Below are positions 37,301-46,300 of a DNA stretch of 64,000 nt, piece after piece. The position numbers and the translations under genes were made by a program. Location of the stretch: the NCBI RefSeq assembly GCF_000003815.2, contig NC_049980.1:23015249-23079248 (forward strand), read 5' to 3'. Under the pieces are notes generated by a model. The model searched no databases. It was not told the DNA's origin and worked only from the letters and a program-made list of their open reading frames with translations. Position 1 is the first letter of the stretch. Each line of letters opens with the position of its first letter. The stretch is from Branchiostoma floridae. Its lineage: Eukaryota; Chordata; Leptocardii; Amphioxiformes; Branchiostomatidae.

Positions 37301-40300
37301 TGGTGCCGTCTCATTTGAATCTTTTGACAAAGCAAAGAAATGTATCGATTCCCTAAGTATTGTACCATATTGTTGACATTAGCAATTGATCTTGCAAGGA
37401 GATGAGAGAAGATGTTTGTCTCTATCAATACTTATATCTTTGGCAACAGCACATCGTCTATAATATTCAATGAAGATAACTTACTTTGTAGTGCTACAGA
37501 AATTGCTGAATAAAAAATCCCCACTGATTCTGACTTCTAGACTAATCTAATACCCACAGTAATGTTGTACAGTAACATTGATCATCTAAACATGCATGTA
37601 CCTACCAGCTGAGACATTGCTTATATCTCCAGTGTCCTGTTTGTGAGCAGCTACACCATGCAAGCCCACTACTCAGCAGGAGAAAAGAAGCATTAAATAC
37701 AAAGCAAGCAGCAATGATTTGGCTTCTAGCAAGTTGAATTGCCTAGTACTACTTCATGATCGTCACAGATAATCTACCAGTAACAATTTACGTTTAGCTC
37801 ACTAATCTAAAGCCACACGCAAAACATGCACAAGTACACAGCACTTACAATGGACATTTACATGACTGTGCATGTATATGATCATGACTGTCATAGCAAG
37901 TGAATGAGACACTGAAACTACATTTGTACATGCACATGTATAAGAGATTGAGTGCAAATACAACATTGCAGTGTCACATGTCTTTGAAACCTTCCAAAGC
38001 ACACCATTCCTTACCACAGTTCTGCTCATCGCTGTTGTCCCCACAGTTGTTGACTCCGTCACAGTTGGCCCAGTGTGGGACACACAGGCCATTAGAGCAG
38101 CTGAACTGGTTTAAAGAACTGCAATCTGAGGACAAAAACAAGCAGGTCGATTATTATAGATGGGGGAGATAATAAGACATTATCTGGGCTGCTGTTGTAA
38201 AAAATACTGTAAATGAAAGTCTTTACAGTGGGTATCATAATTGTAAATTCTAAAACTTTTCTGTTTCATTCGGGTATTGACAAAGCTGACAATTGACAAA
38301 CTATTTTTGAAGGCCACACTACCCCTAATAGCAATTAAGTAGGGTTTTTGGAGCTTGAAATAGTTGTATTTACCTCAGAACAAGCTTCAAAAAGAAGTAA
38401 TGACCAAAACATTGCCATGCCTTACCATGAGTTCCATAGGTCCTACACCAGACATCCCACCCCTGGGTATACTCATGGCTCCCCTCGTGGTTCACTCCAA
38501 CTTCCTCACAATTCTCTCGGGCAGTGTGGATGGGGTGGGCAACGGTTCCATCCAACAGCCATCCATTCCTGTCAAAACACACGAAAGACTTTGATACAGA
38601 CCTGTATATAAACTGAGAGAGCATGTATTGTCACAGACAGATTGTATACTAGATGGGTTGGTTGACGGACAAATCTCATGCCTAGCCTTATCTGACAATG
38701 GCCAGCTTTACCTGATGGGTAAAAGAATCAGCAGCTGGTACATGTACACATGTAGTTATAATGATAGTCTTAAGTCAAGACAACAAAGTACATGTAATTA
38801 TAAAGAGCCACTGATCATTCAGAGAGTGTGTAACAGAAGCATCATAGCTGGACAACATTTTGGTCCATTTCAGCTTCAAGTCTTGACTTCATCATATTGA
38901 TGCTGTGGCATAACAACTTGCAGGTCCTGACAATGTTTTGAGGTGGATTTGAAAAATACTAAGAGAAGATAGATTTATGTTACTGTACTGTGTGATAAAT
39001 CTCTCTCTCTGTCAGTCAGTCTATACAGACTATGACACTATGCAAAAAGAACCTAAGCGACAGAGACGACTACAATACAAAAGTGTACTAAGATAAATCA
39101 GGTGGACTGTAAAAAGAAGCTTCTTTACCTGCAGAGGTCCAGCCCAGCATTCCATGTGTCCCGGAGCTCTTCCCATGATGCAATCTGCATGCCCATCTGC
39201 AGACACCTGCTGCCAGCCTGCAGGAAGGTGATGGTGTCCCCACCCTGCTCGTCAGACAGCAGAACCACCTTACTGGCACCAGCAAAACTCTGACGTCTGG
39301 AGTCTGGAGGGGCAATGGCTGGAGGTGGGAGGTGGAGGTGGAGGTAAGTAAACATTCAGCTCAAAATAAAAATATCTCTTTAATAATAATGCACTTTGAT
39401 TTAATGCCCTATTCTGATATGTTTTAGGACTCACTGTCATTAAGTCAAGTACTGAATCTGTACACCATTCCTAGAAATGGGATAACTAAAGGAGCAGTGA
39501 CTCAACTCTGCTATCAAACATACTTAGTAATGCCCAGATATCAAATTAAAATGAAATGCTGGCATTTTTGCTACATATCGGGAAAAGTTGTAGCAATACA
39601 TGTACAATGTAAGAAGCATAGTCCCATACATTTTTACAATATGTAAACTATGTAGGTTTGAAAATATTGTTCAAGTATCCATGACCTTTAAAATTCTGTA
39701 ACAGAAAATGGGAAAAAATTGGAGACAGAAACCTTGGCAAACTGTGCCATCTCCGATGACATCCCTGAACCCAGGCAGACAGTGACAGCGGTACTGAGCA
39801 AGGCCAACAGACTCACAGTAGCCCTGTCCAGTGGGCGCACAGTTGGCACGTGCACAGGGGTTCGCTGTGGGGAGGAGAAGGTATATGAGAGAAACTGTCA
39901 CAGAGTTCTCAGCAATACGGGAATATTTGTGTCCAGGCAAAAGTTTAAGCATGAAAAAAAAACTTTTCCCATCTATCTGAAAAAAAATTAGGTTGATATC
40001 AAGAAGTTGATGGGTGAAAAAATTTACATAAAATTTGTAAATGTATGCTGAAATGTCACCCAATTGTGCTAAATTAACAGTTTAAATGTCTATCATATGT
40101 AAATGATACTACATTGTACAGGTAACAATTGGACTACATGCAAACTTTTGATGTATCTTAATCATTTTAGAATGGACAGGTTATGCATGGAAGAAGATCA
40201 TTATATGATCATGCAGGTCCAAAAAGAGTGTTAAATCTATGTTGCTGTCAAATGGACCAAATTTGTTACATGGGACTTCTTCTTTTTTCTGTTGTCTTCC

Positions 40301-43300
40301 CAACTAGACGAGTTAAAAACCAGAGAAGAAGAGATGGCAAACAGCATTTAATGATACAAGAGAAAATCAATCAGACTTACATCCAAAAACCTCATCACCA
40401 AGCATTCCTGTCCCATTAGCTCTTGCACAGCGGTCTGGCAGCTCATCGCTGAAGTCTCCACAGTTGTCCACCCCGTCACACATCGCCCACTTGGGAACAC
40501 AGTTCAGGTTGTTACAGGTGTACTGGGATACAGACTCACAGGCTGGGGGAGGAGAGAACACAGTCACTTTAATCAGCATAATGTTGATGTGATGGTCAAA
40601 TATTCCGAGGGGGATGGAACAGAAAAATTCAATTCAGCTTTTTACTAATTTTAGTCCTTCAGAGACACTGTAACTGACAGGATGACGGAACAAAAAAAAA
40701 GCCTGCCAAAAAACACTGGGACACAGACTTACCATGTATAAGCTATCTGTATTTGTATCTGTCCCTATGTAGCCAGTACATGTACATTTGTATATATAGC
40801 TGGCCTTTGGCATAAGTCATGAGTTTAATTTGCATGCATGCAGCACAGCAGCAGCTAGTTATATTGCACTGAACAACTTGTCACACCTACAGTAACTTTT
40901 TAAATATGATTCCAACCACTGTTTAAAGCTATCTGGCTATCTATGAGGATGTTCTCCTACAGAACTAGATGAGGACAAAAGGGCTGGGGAAAAAGATGCA
41001 ATTGCTCAAGTTTGTCAATTACAGTAAGAATGCTGTAAATATCAGAAGAAAAACTGACATCATACTTACAGAAGCTGGAGCTCAGGACCTTACACCAGAC
41101 ATCCAACCTTTCACCCCACTCATAGCTCCCATCATGATGGAGACCAATCTTCCCACAGCCAGCTCGTGTCTTGTGGACGGCATGGGCCGTAGTTGCATCT
41201 TGGAGCCATCCATGCCTACACAAGGGACAATGTAGTGTTTGACATTGTTCATGATTTGTACAACAACCATTGGTACTTCTGCAGTGATATTAACCCATTG
41301 TTAGACAGTTAGATTACAATATGGAAGTTTTGTACATTTGGAAACCCCCTTATCTCTTACCTGCAGATGTCCAGCCCCTTGGCCCACTGTTCTGCTAGAT
41401 CCTGCCAGCTTGCCAGTCGTGCCCCCACAGCCCGACAGGTCCGAGATGCGTTCCAGAAATTCACAGAAGGGCCTGCCCTGAGGGCTGGGTACAGGAACAC
41501 TCCACCTAAAGGTTGGGAGGTGACAAAAATTGTCACTAATGCTAGACTGGTTCGGGCATTTATCAAAGAAATAAATCAACTTCTTTGCAACAAGTCGATT
41601 ACTGCCTATTACATTATTTTATTTAATATAACAGGGCAATGGTAAGCAATAAGAAAATTCAATTTTCTGGACATGCATTTGCAATCCCTTCTATACCGTA
41701 ATCTTGACCCTCTAAAACGTCATTTCCTGCGTTTTGACGGACTGCCAGACTAAGCTTAAGTTTGATGGCAATTCTGATAGAAAGACACATGGTTTTAGCG
41801 AGGATGATGCCCCCAAAATATTTTCACGATTTCGAGTACCGAGCTGTCGCAAGCTCAATTGGAATGCATGGTCAGTACTCAGGTAAGCATGTTTAGCATC
41901 CATGGTTAGATAGATAGACATAATCAATTGCAACTAGCAATTCTATGGTTAGATAGATATACATGTATCTATTTGCATTGCTACATATGAGACTTAGACC
42001 ACCAGTTCCTGACATACCGCATTGTTGTTCGTCGCTGTTGTCTCCACAGTTGTTGACGCCGTCACACCTCGCCCAGTGGGGAACACACAGGCTGTTTCCG
42101 CACGAGAACTGACCGAGCCTTCCACAATCTAAAACATAGAAAACACATCTTACCAATCCATGGCCATGACAGTACTTGGAATACACGATGGCCTCTAGGG
42201 TAACTGATCTTGGCAATGGACTATATGGACGACTAAATTGTGACATGTAGGAACTGCGTTCAGAGAATGTCTGTTGACATTAACAGAAGTGCTCTGCCAA
42301 CATACCAGTCAAATCTAGTTTAGGTAATATTTACTATAACCGTTATATACAAATATTAGCTGATAACTTAAACCATTATTTTGAGCCGTTTCAACTGGAG
42401 TGACACTCCTACCAAACGGAAGAACTCTACTCTACCCTAAAGTTACTCTATTAACGTTAACACTAAGGTTAAAAGGTTGAACTTGATCTGCAGGATAGAT
42501 CATCTAACGTTAGATGTAACTAACGTTTAGAAGTATTCAGTTGTCATAGCTATAGTCCTATAGGAGGGTCTGCATGGGGGGGTCTTGGTAACGCTTAACG
42601 GTGAATTCAGGAGGCCCGGTAACGCTTAACGGTAAATTCAGGAGGCCCGGTAACGCTTAACGGTAAATTCAGAAGGAGTTACAACGCATAACACTTAAGT
42701 AACATTGACGTGCATTCCTATTCATACAGCGCTATAGTAGTTATATCAATAGGTGAAAATATCCGACTAATGACATTGTGAGAAGAAAAAGGTGCCCAGA
42801 ACCCGGAGGAATGACAGGGACAATGTCCATGACATCTGTAAATTGACAGAGGCAGATCTAGAGTTCCCGGCCCGCCACAGAGACGGCGGCAGGAAAATTT
42901 CTCATGGAGGGATTGAACTATTGTTTCAGCACATGGAGCGCCGAAGGCGCGACTCACCCCAGGGGGGTCAGGGGTATGCTCCCCCGGGAAAATTTTTAAA
43001 TCAAGACCCTCTTTAAAAAAAAAAAAAAAAAGAAGCCATTTCCTGCATTTTTCGGCATATTTTCCCCACCGACTAAGCTAGGTTGATTTTGACATTTTCA
43101 TCAAATTACACATGGTTATATCTTTGGCCTCCACCCCCAGAGCCCCCGACATATTTTATCATTTCGATTCGAGCTCGGAAGGCAGGAGACGTTGCAATAT
43201 AAGTCCAAGGAAATTTTAAAATCTGGACCGTCTGAAACGACATTTACTGCCTTTTGAATGACAGATTTTGCTGTAAGACGAAGCTAAATTAGATATAACA

Positions 43301-46300
43301 TTTCCTTAGAGAGAAAAGTTCTTTTTGTGCGAAAACCCACGCCCCTAACATATTTTCACAATGTAGTCGTAAGCGCCAAAGGCGCAAGCCGTCGTAAGGG
43401 AGAAAATTTTCTGAATTCTAGGGGTATTTTTTGCCCGATACTAGGCTTGACACTGAAAACTGTATGAGGGATAAAGTTTTTGAGGGCAACGCTTCCGCCA
43501 CATATTTCACCCTGTCCAGAGCCGAAGGCCGGCAGGCTCGGAGAAATTTTGAAATATGGACCCTTTGAAACGCCATTTCCTGCATTCTCAGGGGTTCTAT
43601 CTGGCATTAGAATTCGTGTGTATAACGGGTTACGAAGAATTCCTTGGTAACGCTTAACGGTGAATTCGGGATAACAAATAACGATTAACGTTAAATCAAA
43701 ACGACCAATAACGCTTCACGAAGAATATACCGATAACGATTAACGTTGAATTAGAGCGGGTCGGTAACGATTAATGGTGAATTAAAATGGCTCGTAACGC
43801 TTAACGGAAAAAGGCATGCAGACCCTCCTATAACAGGGCACATGCGGATGCATGATCACTACTGCACCAATACACCACCAAATTCATATCACAAACGCAC
43901 TTACGTTACGATCAAATGACAACACACCATCTAGCTGACAAACTCGGGTAATTCTAACGATGCTAAAGGCCTAGTTAACTGTAAACGAACACGTTGCCAA
44001 AATCGGAAACAATTCGGTGACTTCTGGCAGCCATGTTGTGATGTAACCTTTGACCTGGACTGTGATCCCATTCCTCTCTGATACCCCAGAACAAATCACA
44101 GTTTGTCAGCCATCAATGTTAGTTGCTGTCAGTGCTCAACAAGTTCTGGATGATCCACAAACAATGATTTGAAATTAAATGATTTCAAATCATTGTAATT
44201 TAGAATTAATGACGTTAATGAGTTTCATCACATTGACAACATTATAATATAACTGTGCCCCAAAATTTTAGTTGTACACCTTATTTCTGGATCTCAGGCC
44301 GGAACTTCAATTGATCCCCCCTCCATAAACACCATCTATTGATTTCGAATAATATTTTCTTGAATGTCTTTTCTGTGTGACGAGGACTCACCGACTTGGC
44401 GGCCCACGTAGCACCAGACGCCGAAGGTTCCTCCTTGTTCCCTGGGGCTAACGCGGCTAACCCCAACTGCCGAGCACCCATCCCGGGCCGAGCGGATCGG
44501 CTGGGACACGGTTCCATCGTTTATCCAAGCGTATCTACAGTGTATGAAGATTTAGGTTGGGTTATTCACGTTAACGTTATATAGATTAGGTAACAATAAA
44601 GAAAGATCGAGAAATGTCAGTCTGAAAGCAAGTTTGAGGACAGGACTTAGAATCCTACATGTGTACCCACAGTCTCACATCCTTAGGATCCCTTGGGACA
44701 TCTGGCATTCATCCTACCTTATATAAAGGGAGCCGACAGGAATTTCACAGTATGTGAGTCAAAGAAAAGCTTTTAAGATTAAGTTTTTAAACAGTATCCC
44801 ACTGTATGATGAGCTTTAGTCACTTCCCAACGAAGGTACGCAAAAGAAGTGTTCCGTACTTGCAGAGATCCAGTCCGATTTGCCAGGTGTCCCTGACGTT
44901 CTGCCAGCACGCCGTCTCTGCCCATGCGCCGTACGTCCGGGTGCAGTACCCCGCAGCGGTGTGCAGGCTCACCCCGGGGCTGCTCAGCGGAGTTTCAGCC
45001 AGGAAAACAGATCCTAGGACGACATGAACGAAGGAATAAATTGATAAATGTATGATTGTTTGCATGTATGTATGTATATTTGTATGTAACGTTGTTTATG
45101 TATGTAACGTTAACGTTACGTATCTATGTATGTACGACGGCCCGCCTTATCGAACACTGGCACGGGTTGAAGAAGATGATGATGATAAATATATATATAA
45201 CGTTACGTATATATGTATGTATGTATGGATGGATGAATGAATGAATGAATGAATGGTGGATCTTTGGTGCCGATACTTTTCATGTGAAAATTACGTACAT
45301 TTTAATCTTATATATCTTTAAAGATATCAAAAAAATGATTGTGTAATGAGTTGTATCATTGGCAATAAATAAAAGAAAATAAAATAAAATAAAAAAATGA
45401 TTTGGTGCTACATTTGGCTTATTTGATATCACTTAATATGTACGTGACGTAGGATACTGGGTGTACCAATTCAGTAAAGATGCATATACTCGTAAGCTAG
45501 AACTTGAGTTCTGAAAAAGCTTAACAATAGAAAAGCAACTGGCTTAGATTATGTACCCCCCTGACTCTAGAAGTTCTCAATGCTGCAACGGAGTTTACAA
45601 TACAAGCAAACCTCGACTGATATCAAATATCATTAGGAAGCAGAGGGCCAGATTTGCTGGACACTGCAAAGAAGAACTTGCAAGCGAACTCATACTGCGG
45701 AAGCTGCCGCACATTGTATACATGCTGGTCGACCCCGACTGACTTACACAGACCAACTTACTTGGGATGTCGGTTTGTAGTTCGAGGATCTAAAGAATAT
45801 GCTATGGGGGAGAGGTACATCTGGTAAAAGAGGGTGGTCAGGGCAACTCGCCCGTGATGATAAGTCAACACTGACTTAATTCTATGGATGACATCCACGC
45901 GCGCATTGATTTTTGACGCCTGTTCTATAAAAAAAAACTGTGGCCGCATGTCACCCCGTATCATGTCTGGTCAATTAGAATTTTATGCTTTAACTGGATC
46001 ATGGAGAACCTGCTCTCCGGGGTAGGGAGGCATGGGGCCACTGCGCCCTCGTTCCCCCTCTAGAGAAAAATGGCAATTTAAATATGATTGAAATGGCGAC
46101 GATGTCTTACTGGAGGTGACCGTAAGACAAACCAAGCCTGAAAATGAATGGTCAGGATGTTTAGTCCTGTGGTTTAGCAGCACTTTTCATTTTTGCTGGA
46201 TTTTTCTTCTTTTTTTTCGCCCACGCGCATTAGTTTTGGGGTCTCCAGAGTGTGTCATCCATAAAAAGTTGGTGTGGCCTAATTATATGTCTACGTGATT

